From the NCBI GenBank assembly GCA_964017145.1, contig OZ024851.1, forward strand, positions 2,790,001 to 2,854,000: 64,000 bases of DNA, read 5' to 3'. Each line of letters begins with the position of its first letter. Within the stretch, counting starts at the first letter, position 1. A program made the translations under genes and the position numbers. Below the pieces are notes generated by a model. It saw nothing but the letters and a program-made list of their open reading frames with translations. It was not told where the DNA came from and did not search any database. Positions 34,041 to 46,023 of this stretch are shown in pieces. The DNA is from Agrocybe praecox (Eukaryota; Basidiomycota; Agaricomycetes; Agaricales; Agrocybaceae).

Positions 34041-37000
34041 AACGTGGCTGGTTGCAATTGTTACCGGTGCATAAGAGAAGTCCAGAAACTCGCGGGTAGT
34101 GCTGTGTCGTTAATAATGACAGCGAAGATGATAGGTTTTAAGAGACGCTATAAGACGAAGTTATGCATTTTTTCTGTATCGAGGTGATCTGTTTTTCGTC
34201 CACAGAATCTCTTGTTTCTACTGCCGATTGGGCTGTAACTTCAAGAAGCTTAGAACCTCGGTGTATTGATGTTTTCAAGTTTCTTCTAATTCTTTTTCTC
34301 TAAGTCGATTTTCCAACAATCCCTAAAATTTAGAGTCCTACTCCGTGATAATGCGGCCTATGTACACGACATGTTAGGAACCTAAGTTCGCGCTTGAGTC
34401 CAATTTTAGCCGCGATCTAGGTGATGGCAAAACATCCGTACACACATCTTCCAACTCCGAGTCGGAAATCTCTGAATCATAATGTAGGTCTCAATAAAGC
34501 AAATGACCTCATGGGTTTAAACAAGACATGCATTGCAGAGTGTCGTTCTTTTAATCAAGGCAAAAGAGGTAGTGGAGTGAACATGAAGCGGAGTAGTATT
34601 TGTAGCTCAGTATGTCGTGTAAATTTTCCGTATGTCGGTGTGCCTATGTAAGTACATACATACAGAGTCTTATAGAGTACGTGAAGTCTACGTCCGGACC
34701 AAGTCCGGACTCAGACGTATCACTCCTACTTAATTGAAACCTATAGATTCTAAAGGTAAATACGTATTTCTTCCAGAGCGTGAAAGCTCGCGTGCTCGGT
34801 GTAAAACCCCGCATGGGTGGATCCTTGGAGGGGAAATTGCTTACAATATCACTGAGACAAGATAGAAGACCCGCCAAGCAATCCTGTGTAGTTATTTCGA
34901 TGGCATGTGCGCTGCGCAGAACAAAAAGCTACGAACATGCGATTCCTTGACAAAGGCTGCGTTAAGGCGTAACAACGACGGCAATATGCTTCCCGTGTCG
35001 ATGCAGTCAATGGACTACAACTCTTGTATGGATTCGGGAATACCGCAGTCAGCGTACGTGACTCCTAAAAATAGATATAAATTCTTGAGCATCTTCGAAG
35101 AGCAGAGAAAATATAAGGCGGTATGCTTATACGCAGTACGACCTCCTGAGGAGACTCGCGCATGACTGGACGGGGCAAACTTCCGAGTGAGTGAATAAAC
35201 TCGAAGGGGATTTGCGAGTTATATATAATCACATTCAGATAATTACCCTAGTAAGGATGTCCCGCATGAGGAAGATGAGACCCGGATTGTACGAAAAGGT
35301 TATGGACGCCTAATCGATGGCGCCTTGGAAACGAGTCAATGAGAAGGACGAGGAAGGCTGTGGTGAACTGCGTTGAAAGGAACTCAACCGGGAAAAATAG
35401 ATATACTCGATATGTATGTACGTATATGGTACATACATACGTCAAAGTTTCAAACAATGATCAATTTTTTTTTAGCGAGACTTACGCAGAATTGAACATT
35501 TCAATTTTCGGAGCACTACATGGTCGCACGCACGGGAGCAGTGAGCCCGCTTAAAATTCTATCTTATTTCTGACAAAATATTGAAAAATTAAGTTAACCA
35601 GTTAGGGCATCACCTGACTATGAGTATGTATGTAAAAATAGACGCTGCGCGTCGCTGGCCCCCAACCGGCCGCCGACTCTAGACAGGTTGCCCTGAACTA
35701 AGAACTTGCGATGCTCACCGCTCGACCTTTTTCTAAGAACCCAATGGAGTTTAGACTGGCAACAACCTTTGCTTTTGCAGCTAAAAATACTTCATGAGAT
35801 CCGAGAATTGTGCACGCAATCTACTTCGGTGATACAGATACTGTTCTCGGGTTTTATGAGTTAAAGCATTCCTCAAGCCACGTCAAGTTGATATGATATT
35901 GGAGGATTCAAGAAACTATCGAATAGGACCGCACTGGACTGCCTGCAGGCAAATCGGTCCTACATGGGAGTGTTGGAATGCGGTATTTCTATTTTGCAAT
36001 CATGAGTGAGGGTTAGAAGGAAGTTAAACGTGTTGACTGTCTTTTTTCTGCGTTAGTGCATTCACAAACCAGTACAATTGGATTTACCCTGATTCCCAAA
36101 TCCAAGAGTTGAAATTCGTGGATCTAGGATTACAGCACCGAGGCTGTCTGCAGGTCGATCCGACGAGCATACTACATATATGCATACTATACATGATTTT
36201 TTCACGCCATTTGTTGTCGTCCGAGCTGCTCCAACAGGCTCCTACTCCTACTTACCACTAACGTCGAGTCCGTCGTTAGGAACGACTCGAACGGTTTCTC
36301 GAAAGCTTTTCGTCAACTTTTCGTACATACTACGCGAAGATCAGTGGCTCAGTGACGCGCGATTGAAACACTGCGAAATATCGCACCGAAGGCCCCCAAA
36401 GAGACTGGGTAGAGTGTCAGACGACGACTGTGGTCACAACCACCACGTCTGGGCTTCTTGAAGTGAGAAGCTAGGAGAGATACACATCCTTTTTCGTTGA
36501 TCAGCTTCAAGTTGAAGTTTGTCTCTTGCCGTCGTCGTGATTTTGGTGGCTGATTTGTTTAAATTCTTTCTCTAGATTTCTCTTTTCTCTTTCTCTTTTT
36601 GAGTCCAAACCACATTCGACGCTCTTCAAGACGGTCAGGAAGAGATATATCACACACATCAAATTTGATAAATTTGTTTCTTGAAACCCGGGCGCGTATT
36701 ACTTACGCCATATATACGTGCGGTACGGCGCATTAGGATAAGCTGGTGCGGATACGGTTTACACGGAGAAACGGATTTACCAACTTACTTCTCTCCCTTA
36801 CGGCCTTGCGAATATCTATTCATACTCATTTTCTATTCCCTTCCATACACATCACACTCCACCCACCCGTCCATCCCACTCCACCCCATCTAGTTCCCAT
36901 CAGCCTTTTTTTCATTATACATTCAACTATTTTGGGTGGTTTGACTTTGACTTTTGGCAGATACTAGACTGAAAAGGCCCCACGTTTCACGTCGCGTCCG

Positions 37001-37705
37001 ACCGAGATTTTCCTTTCCTTTCAAGGTGTTTTATCCCCTGCTCCCGCTCCCCCTTTTTCCGAATTCTATACACTTCGCTTCTTTTCTCTTTTTGCGCCCG
37101 TGGGTTGTGGGTTACCTCTTTTCGTCTCCTTCAAGCGTCTCCTTCCTACAACGACTACATAAGCTCCTTTTTTGAGAAAAGAAGGCTCGCGTGCGCGCAC
37201 GCAGTAAGAGGTTAGCTCGCGGAATATCTGGTTCGCTTTTTTACTGATGCCGATGTTCACAGGCAGACATACAATTCAAAATCATACACAGGCAGTGTAC
37301 GCTACACGTATAACTGGACCCTATAGACGACGAGGATACTGGATATTAGCTCGAGGGGAGACTCACCAGAAAAAAACACTGCCTGCACGTTCCCCGAGGA
37401 CAAGTTCCGCCGTGCTTCTCGAATTCATTTGCGCCATACGCTCCCGCTCCCCAGCAAAAAATCACAGCTCCCTTTCCTACAATATATTTTTTCCCTGCAA
37501 AAATTCTTTGCGCTCGACATCCAGGCGATACACCGTTATCCATTGATCATCCGGGCAAGCGCAAATACCCTCATACACATACCGCAAAATAAAGCATATC
37601 CATACATACGACCATACGACATTGGAGTTGTGCTCATTCATTCTGAAGGACGGACACGAGCCCTGGCATCGTTAACACCGCCGCAGTGCCTGGACTGGAA
37701 GGTCG

Positions 37706-40700
37706 ATGATGGGTTCTTTGGCAGGAGTCGCTGATGGAGGGGAGGTGGAAGATGGACTTCGAGAAAATCAGTTTGGGAACGCGAACCTCCGAAGTGCAGG
37801 TGCATGGAGTGCGAGCGTGAGGAAGAGTTGGAATGCAATTGAGACCGAGCATGTACTGGATGCACTTGAGGATCGTACAAAAGCGGCCAGCAGGGCGGAA
37901 GAAGATTCTTCGAACTTTTTGATCCCGCCGATTGCTGGTATTCATTCACCATCGTCATCATCGCTGTCATTATTATTAGTGGATGATAGACTGCATACGC
38001 ATACGACGACTACGCCTATAGCGGACGCGCGCAGTCGTTCGCCGAGACTAGGACTAGGACTAGCGTGTCCAGATTCACATTTTTCGACGACTATTGGTGC
38101 TGCGCCTGATTCCGCTGGGTCTACGGCCACGTCGTTCGTCAGGGTATTTACGCCTACAACACTTCGTCCACTTACTCCTACTCCTCCAACACCTACTACT
38201 GCAATGCCCCCGACCACAATCACAACTACCACTACGACTATGATCGCGATGAAGACTGGGCCAGTTGCAAATAGGATGGAACGAACACATATTTTAAATA
38301 TGGAAGAAGAGGCAGATAGAGAGGGACACGGAGGACTGAGGCCGGCCTACGCATCCGAGGATGTGTTTGACGACTACGATTATGCCTATGCTGATGAGGA
38401 GAAGGAGAAGGAATCAGCAAGACATGGGCAAAGGCGCGTTGGAGATGAAGAGGAAGGAGACGGAGAACGTGGAGAGCACAGGATACGACGGTGGTTGGAA
38501 CAGCAAACTGGGCACCAGGGCGCGGCGAGGGCGGATTCGCCAGTACTTGGGTTTGGATTTGATGAAGCTGCAGTGGCGGAGGCGGAGGCGAGAGAAGAGG
38601 GGAAGGGGAAGGGAAGAGAGGAAGCATTGGGAGGGTCGTCGACAACGACAACGATGAGCAAGAGGTTGAGCAGGTTGCGCGTGCCGACGTCGTCGATGAG
38701 GAGGGCTAATAAATCTGTGACTGTGGATGATGGAAGAGATAAAGTATGTCTATTTTCCTACGACACTTATTCAATCAATGATTGATTGTTTTGTTCTCTA
38801 TTTTTATACTTCTCTTTCTAGCCTCTTCCCCTCATTCCACCCGAATATGAATCGCCATTCCATTCTCTGTCATCCCTATATGATATTTCCAACAGAAACT
38901 CTGCTATCCTAGTAGGGGCCGGGACCCAAGGAGTACAATATCCCGTCCTCGTTACGAGAGGATCAGATAACTCAACAGCGACAACAGTATCGACGCCCGA
39001 GACGACCTATACTGTACCTTCGTTATACAATTCTTCAACGAACGACACCCCGCTGCGGACGCCAGATGCGGAAGCGGGGTATGTTCTTGGGTTTGGGCCG
39101 GGCTACGGCGACGGCGATGAAAGTGTTGACATAGAAGTTGAAGCGCACGGCGAAGAGGAAATGGACTCGGAGTTAGGGTTGGGCCATATCGGCCGCAAAG
39201 ATGATTATGATAAGGAAGCGACTGTCACGAATAGGAATAAAAGCGCCATCGGTGGTAGTGGGAGCAAGAACAGGACCAACCAGCATGCACATTCATATTC
39301 CTATTCATATACTCCACATCCTTACGCCTTCACGACAACGTCTGGATCGAACACGAATTCTGCGAACCATTCGCGCTCGTCGTCGTTAGCTGCTGCGTCA
39401 CCGGCTGGTAGTAGTAGGGGTAGGGGTTTGTTGCCCCTTGGTGTGGTCCAACAACCACATCAGTCGCACTCATTCTATGCGTCCTACTCGCAGGGAAAGC
39501 CAAAGTCAGGCTCAATTTCACGGAGTAATTCGTCCTCTGCCTCTCGGTCGAGAAGAACGAGTTTGAGTTCTGGTTCAGTACAACACCTTTCGCTGACGCA
39601 CTTCCCTATACCACCTATTACGTCTGCCCCGTCGACCGCTGTCGCCACATTCAATCCGTTGAGCCTTCCGGAGTCGAGTTCAAGTTCGCCCAAGGCAAAG
39701 CCGAGGAGAGTCAGTAGACTCAGTGATGGTGTTGGTGGAATTCTTAATGACGGTTCGCAGCAGCAACACCAGCAAGTCACTCCTGTGCTGACGACGCCAA
39801 CGTTCGCTACTGTGTTGAGGACGTCGTCAAAATTGGCTTTGGTCGCCGCAAGGAGGTCGGAGGCTCAGCAGAAGCAGAAGCAGAAGGAGCATCAAACCTC
39901 CGGGTCAATTTCGTCTATGGCTTCGAGTTCACATTCGTATTCGTATTCCAATGCGCAGAGTAGCAGTAACAGAAGTCGGTCAGGCTCTTACTCGACTGGA
40001 GGGCCGTCGAAGCGTACTTCGAGTTCCCAGCTGCAGCAGCAAACAATGACGATGATGTTGCCGGACTCAAAGGAACTTTCACGAAGGCCTTCGGTGGAGG
40101 CGTTTCAAATGAGGAGAAGTAGATCGCAGTACCAGCTTTTGGGTGCGTCGATTCTTGGGTTCATTTGGATCTATTCATCTACTAACGGATTTTTTTAAAT
40201 CTTCTTCGAAATTTTCGTCTCGTCAATAGCGCTCACCCTAGAGCCTGAGGCCCAATCGTCACGCTCAAAACTCTCACCAGATACAGCAGTAGTGGCAGCA
40301 GGCCTGGAATTGATCTTGTCGCCAGCGTCTACAGATTCGTTTACGACTTCATCTCCTAGCGTGTCGCCGTCGCCCTCTTTCCCACTGCAACCTGCTCCAC
40401 CTCCTTATACACAGTCCCATTTGGGTTCGCGACAATCATCGTCTGCATCGCTACTTTCGGTGTCACAACAAGCACAACAACTGCCTTCGACTTCGCTCTT
40501 GCCAACCCCCATTCCAGCATCCCCACTCCCGCCCAGCTCGCCTCCGACGAGGAGGCAGTCGCGTGTGCCTTCCATATCCCAAGTGAATGGGCATGGACAC
40601 GCGCCATCGGTTTCGTCGGTCGTAAATCCTACGCCGTCGTCGACAATGACTCCTCATGTGCACACTCATTCGAGAGGCAGGTCACGAGCCGGGTCAATGA

Positions 40701-43700
40701 CACTCTCTTCGCTTGCGTTGAGCATGCGCGCGTTGGATACGAAGAGCTCAGTGGCGTCGTTGTCTTCACTTGGCGATGCGTTGAGTTCAAAATCGAGCAA
40801 TGTGGAGAGTGAAAGTAGTAACGGAGCTCATTGTCATAGTGGAGAACCTGAAGATGGAGACGAAGATTTGGAAGACGATGTGTTGTCGGTTCGGAACGCG
40901 GTGTATATCGATTCCGATGAGGTGAAGGAGAGGCTGGATAGGCTACTTGCGATACGGAGTGAGGTAGATCTGGATGAGGAGTTGGAGTTGGAGTTCGGGT
41001 CGGCGGGGGTGGATGTTAATGAGGAAATCAGAAGCAGCTTCAATGAGGATGAGGATCAATGGCAGCAAGAGGACGAAGAGGAGGATCAAGTCCGTAACTC
41101 TTCCGCGGCGGCGGTGAAAACGAACACAGTGTACCAAACTCCTTATGGCTCATCTTCCCAGGTGTACATCGGCCCTGGAAGCACGAGTTGTGTTCAGGGT
41201 GTCGCGCCCAATGCTGTTACCGTTTGTGATAACCCCTTACCGGCCAACGCCGTGCAAGCGCAAGCTCATAATCATATCTTGTATGAGAGCAGCGAGAATG
41301 AGAGGGAGAGGTTAAGGCAGAGTCAAAGTGATTTATGCTCGCTGGGTAACGTCATCGAGGAGTGTAGAATTTCCCGTGTCGAAGGGGAGAGCACGCCGTC
41401 CATGATTATGACCACCACCATGACCTCGATTTCGACAAATTCAGCCTCTATGCCCGCCCCTGCGTCCCACACCAAAATCTCAGGTTCAACTCCATCCACG
41501 AATAAGCACGAATGGGTTTCAACTGATGCTATTGCTAAAGACATTCAGGCTTCTGGCTTTGCACCAGTGTCACCGTCATCAACTCACGCCGAATCCCATT
41601 TCCAAAGTCATACGCGGGTTGTTGGCTCATCGAGCACACGTACATGCACTGGCACTACCACGGGCGCGAACCCAAATTTTCCAAATGGATACGCAAACCC
41701 GACTGGAAGCGCAAGCGACAAACCCTCCTACCGAGTCTCATCGTCGTCATCATATTCCTCGTCAAGCTCGGCTACCAGTGGCAGTGGCATGTCTTCCGTT
41801 CTGGGCTCTTATTTTTTGGATAATAATTCCAATTCCAATAATTCCCATTTGGATTTGGAATATTTCAATTCACAAATTTCCACCACCAACATTGATAATG
41901 TAATTTTCAATGGGACTAAGCATCACCACATCAACGACATCAACAACGGGACCAATATTTCCGATTTGAACGATGCGGCCTCGGCTGGACCAAAATCTGC
42001 CGTAGCTATTTTCACAGGACCGTCACGGACTGACGAATTAAGTCTCGGCGCCCTGGATCCTTCATGTTTACCCACACACTCGTCCCAGCACCCCTTTGAG
42101 TCTGACAAGAAGAGGTCTGAATCTGATCTGATTAATATTATTCCTAGTACAGTTACTAATATTATTATTCATATTCATGACAGGTCAAATTTGGCGGACG
42201 ACAGGGCTTCGAAATCGACACACATAAACATAAACTTCGCTTCGTGTGGTTGTTCTGCTTCTGGTCCTGGTTGTGGGATGATGAATTCGAATATGCCCGG
42301 GAACGTGGCGAACGGAGATTTTTTTTTCAACAAGATGCCCGTGTCAACTTCTTATCCTTCACCTCCTTCTCCCCCTTCTTCCAACAACATAACTAACATG
42401 TCAACCTCAACAACTACAACCGACACCGCTCCTACCACTGTGGACGGATTTTCATCTTCTGCCTCAATGTCAATGCCTCGCGAAAACCAACATCAATACT
42501 CTTCTCCTACTCAAACCCATAGCAGAATCCACTCAGCATCATCGTCGCGTTCTTCGGATTCTCAAAAACAAACATCATCGACGACACCGACGCGTCCTCC
42601 TCCGGCGCCGCCGCTTGACTTAAATAGTGTGGCAGTCGCGATGGACGTCGCGCTCTCACCTGTCATGAGCGCGTCGGGGGCACTGCTATCGCCCGCGGTG
42701 GGGTTAACCGGTAGTTCGAGTACGAGCGCGTCGATGATAGAGCTAGCGTCTCCTATGACGATACACAGAGCCGACGAGGGGCTGCTGCCACTGGGAGAGG
42801 GTGGGGTGGTGGGCGGTACGCGTCAAGACTCGGCGCGCGCGCGAAGAAGTGAAAGCATGGAGTTGGGGTCGGAAACGGGGATGATGACGAGTGTGGATAT
42901 GTCGATGGTTTTGGACGTGGAAGAAAACATGACGTTTGCGCGTACCGAGCTGTCGGACTCGGATGACGATTTGGACGGCCTGGGGTTGCGCTTACGCGGG
43001 GTTGGGGGTGCTGGTAGCGGTATGGGTGTTGCGGGTCATGGTACTACTGGTATTGGTGCCAGTGCACCACTTACTGAAGGCAATGGAGAAGTTGAAGATT
43101 ATGAATATCTTTCGGACGACGACGGATGCGCCTCCCTTCTGCGCGGTCTTGATCTCAAAGGACGTATTGCGTTTCCTGTTCATGAATATGGATATGAAGA
43201 TGCGGCGTATGTCATACGGGACGGTGCTGGTGGTCAGTCTGATTATTTTTTTTTCGCGTTATATTTACTGCGTTGTTGATAACCTCACCCTACTTGCGTG
43301 TTTTTAGTTGTCGATACTTTAGGCTTGATGGAGGACAACGCATCGATGTTGGGCGGCGGTGGCAAGTTACGGCTGAGCATGGACAGCTTTGCGTTTGGCT
43401 CTGCAGGTTATGGACACCCACAATTAGACAACAGCTGCCCTCTAATGGAACGCTCAATGTCTCGCTGGAGCCTTGGCTCTTCCGATGACGGCGCCGAGCC
43501 AGAATCGTCGAGGAACTCCAAGGAAACCAAAAAGGATAAGAAAGATAAAAAGCGGAACTCCAGAAAAAGTTTGGTTCCTTCAGAAGACTCCGGATCGAAG
43601 GACCTCACATCGTCTTTCCCAAACAACCTTTCCAACGGTAATCCATCTGGGTCTGTCAGTGGGAAGGAAGGCGGAGTGAAGAAAAGAGGCCGTCTTGCAT

Positions 43701-46023
43701 CTCTTATTTCTCGTCTCTCTTCCGCCACAGGTACTGGTCTTCAGACACCTCCAAATTCGTCAAGCTCTTCATATTTCCAGTTTGAAGGAGAGAATGTACC
43801 TCCTGTACCTTCTACCCCTTTGCTATTGTCTTCTGGGATGAACTCAGTGTCACCGTCGGGAATGCATACTCCCGTGCATACATACACCCCTGTTGATGTA
43901 TTACCGCCCCATACTGTAGTTCGCGGTATCTGGGAAGCGACAAGAGAAGCTGGATCGCCTCCTCCATCCGTAACTTCCTTCTCGTCCATGAATGCCAGCG
44001 GGATCAATCCCAAGCCTTCCCTAGTCTCCATTACCACCAACACCATGCGCAGTACAATGTCAATCACTTCGAAAAGCGTCCCATCGTCCCCCATTAACCA
44101 ACGGCGCCCTTCGCTCTCGAAGGTGTTTATACCTGCCTACCCACCTCCGCCCCCGCCATCCCTGCCTTCGGTTTCTATTAATGGAAGCAGTAAAGCACCC
44201 TCTTTGAAATCGCCGTCGATGTCTAATATGAAGTCTCCCTCTATTCTACTCGGAAAGTCCAGTGCCCCTTCCATTGCCTCCAACACAACCAAATCCGCGA
44301 AAGCCAAACCACTCTCATCTTTTAAGTCCGCCTCTGAGGGCTTGGTCGGTATGCTTAGCGGGACGTTCTTCGCACAGATGCAAGCGCCCCCTTCGATTTA
44401 TGTCGCCGGGCATGGCGATCCATTAAAACGCCAGCCAACGATGAGAGGTCGCTCGAGCTCTGCAGCTGATCTTCTATCTCTCAGCAGTGGTAGCAATCGG
44501 GCAAGTCGTGATCAACAATACCAGTACCACCAATATCAACACCAGCAGTTCGTGCCTGGTTCTAAAAACGACAGTGGAAGCATCTATCCTCGCATGCCAC
44601 CCATGCCTACATCACCTACAACTCCCACACGACCCTCTACACCTGCAAAAGCGGATGGAGATCTGAGCTCTCACCTTTCATTGGTTAAATCTAAGTCTAC
44701 ATCGATGTTGCGTTCTTCTGATGACAATGGAAGAGCGTCACAGTCCGACCACGAGCATCAGCTTGCGTATCTTGATAGATCGACAGACGAAGGGCATGCA
44801 GAATTCGGAAACGAGGTGGCTGATGTCATTGCCGGCGGCTTTGATGAGGATGATGAAGATTATGGCGTGGTCGTTGATGGAAAAGACGGTGTACGAGAGC
44901 GATACTTCCCCACGAATGATGAAGAATTCCGCGCAGATTTATATGAGGGTCCATGGGTGGACGATGATGCTGCTCCTCCTGTTCCTCCCAAGGAACCTGC
45001 TTCACTGGTACACCCTTTGATACCTGTCCAACAGCAACAGGCACTCCAGCGCCCACGCTTGAAGAGTAAGACAAGTATCATCAACATGGCGGTCATTACC
45101 TCGTCTTCGAATTCCAATTCTAGTACACCCATGAGTCCCGTCATGAAGAGCAAAGGGTTCAGAGGGTTCGTTCAGCGGATCGGAATGGGTGGCAAATCAA
45201 ACAACAACGGAGCTGGAAGCAGTGGGCCTTCAACACCTGTCACGGCGACCTTTGCGCAGAGTGGGCCACCAGGTAGCATTGAGCAAAAAGAGAAAGAAGC
45301 AAGGTCGAGCTCCGGGTCCTCGAGACACTCTCCTTCAGTTTCGATGAACGACGCTGTTGACATTGGTCCGACAGAAACTCCTCTGAGCCCTACGCTCAGC
45401 AGGACGCAGAGCAAGAATATGCTCCTTAGCAAGCTGTCGATGCCCATGCCTCCTCTTACACACTCTATGCCCTCTTCCGCGAGTGGTCTTCCAATCCCTC
45501 CTCCTCTAAGCTTGAATAGCCCTGGTCCGATGAGCCCTCTTAGTCCCGATTCCGCGACCACCACTACGCCATCCAGTCCCGTCGAAGAATACAACACGAC
45601 GCTTGAAACCACTATGGCCGTATCGGCTACAATTCCAACCAGCTTGCTCAACCCTTCACTGAACCAGACCAAAACTTTGGGGTTGAACATGAACCTCTCG
45701 AAACCCAAGAAAAGGAAGCTGTTGATCAATGGTGTAATGCCAGAAGACTATGATGCGGTAAAGCGGTGGTGTGAGGCGTTTGGAGAAATTAAGGAAATTA
45801 AGATTGGGACCAAAAAAGACGTGAATGGAAAATTCGCCGTTAGTGTCGATTTCAAGAGACGCGATGTTGCTGATACTGTGAGTTCTTTTGTGATTTTGCA
45901 TGGGTGATCCTAATTTTTTATTGGGACATGTAGGTATGTCGGCTGCAGAAACAAGTGTTCATCAAGGGCGTGGGCAGTGTGTTGCTCTCATACCATACAA
46001 ATAAAAATGACCCCACGATATAG
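37706..46023 (+). CDS. giant Ser-rich disordered protein with C-terminal RRM-like domain
   Basis: Exons 37706-38743, 38822-40142, 40230-43232, 43308-45877 and 45934-46023 join in phase to about 2673 aa. Nearly all of it is low-complexity: Ser/Thr/Pro-rich tracts, poly-Gln and poly-His-like patches, acidic stretches (DDLDGLGL, EDEEEDQ) and Lys-rich KKDKKDKKRNSRKS. There is no membrane span. The last 80 or so residues look folded: KLLINGVMPEDYDAVKRW, EAFGEIKEIKIGTKKD, VSVDFKRRDVADTVCRLQ and a final beta strand, matching the beta-alpha-beta-beta-alpha-beta order of an RRM with atypical RNP motifs. I do not recognise a named ortholog. A start upstream of 37706 is possible. The Ser-rich bulk suggests heavy phosphorylation (inference). 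Confidence 0.8.

Larger units (their letters stand above)
30218..37705. other. 7.5-kb stretch without a recognisable gene
   Basis: All frames are short and show no family features or exon chains on either strand. It includes a hairpin at 31513-31551 (arms CCGCTATTTTTGG / CCAAAATAGCGG), an ACGT repeat near 31211-31226, a hexamer repeat near 33.6 kb, the large foldback at 33.83-34.04 kb and a palindromic ATGTATGTAC/GTACATACAT near 35.4 kb. From about 36.6 kb it becomes pyrimidine-rich and is probably promoter and 5' leader of the gene at 37706. Confidence 0.5.

Noticed and set aside
33942..34187. 81-codon ORF overlapping the foldback
   Set aside because: Its first half is the palindrome arm itself; no protein-like conservation or splice context.
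37942..38651. Several overlapping minus-strand ORFs inside the giant gene
   Set aside because: They are shadows of repetitive Ser/Thr/Asp codons in the plus-strand exons.
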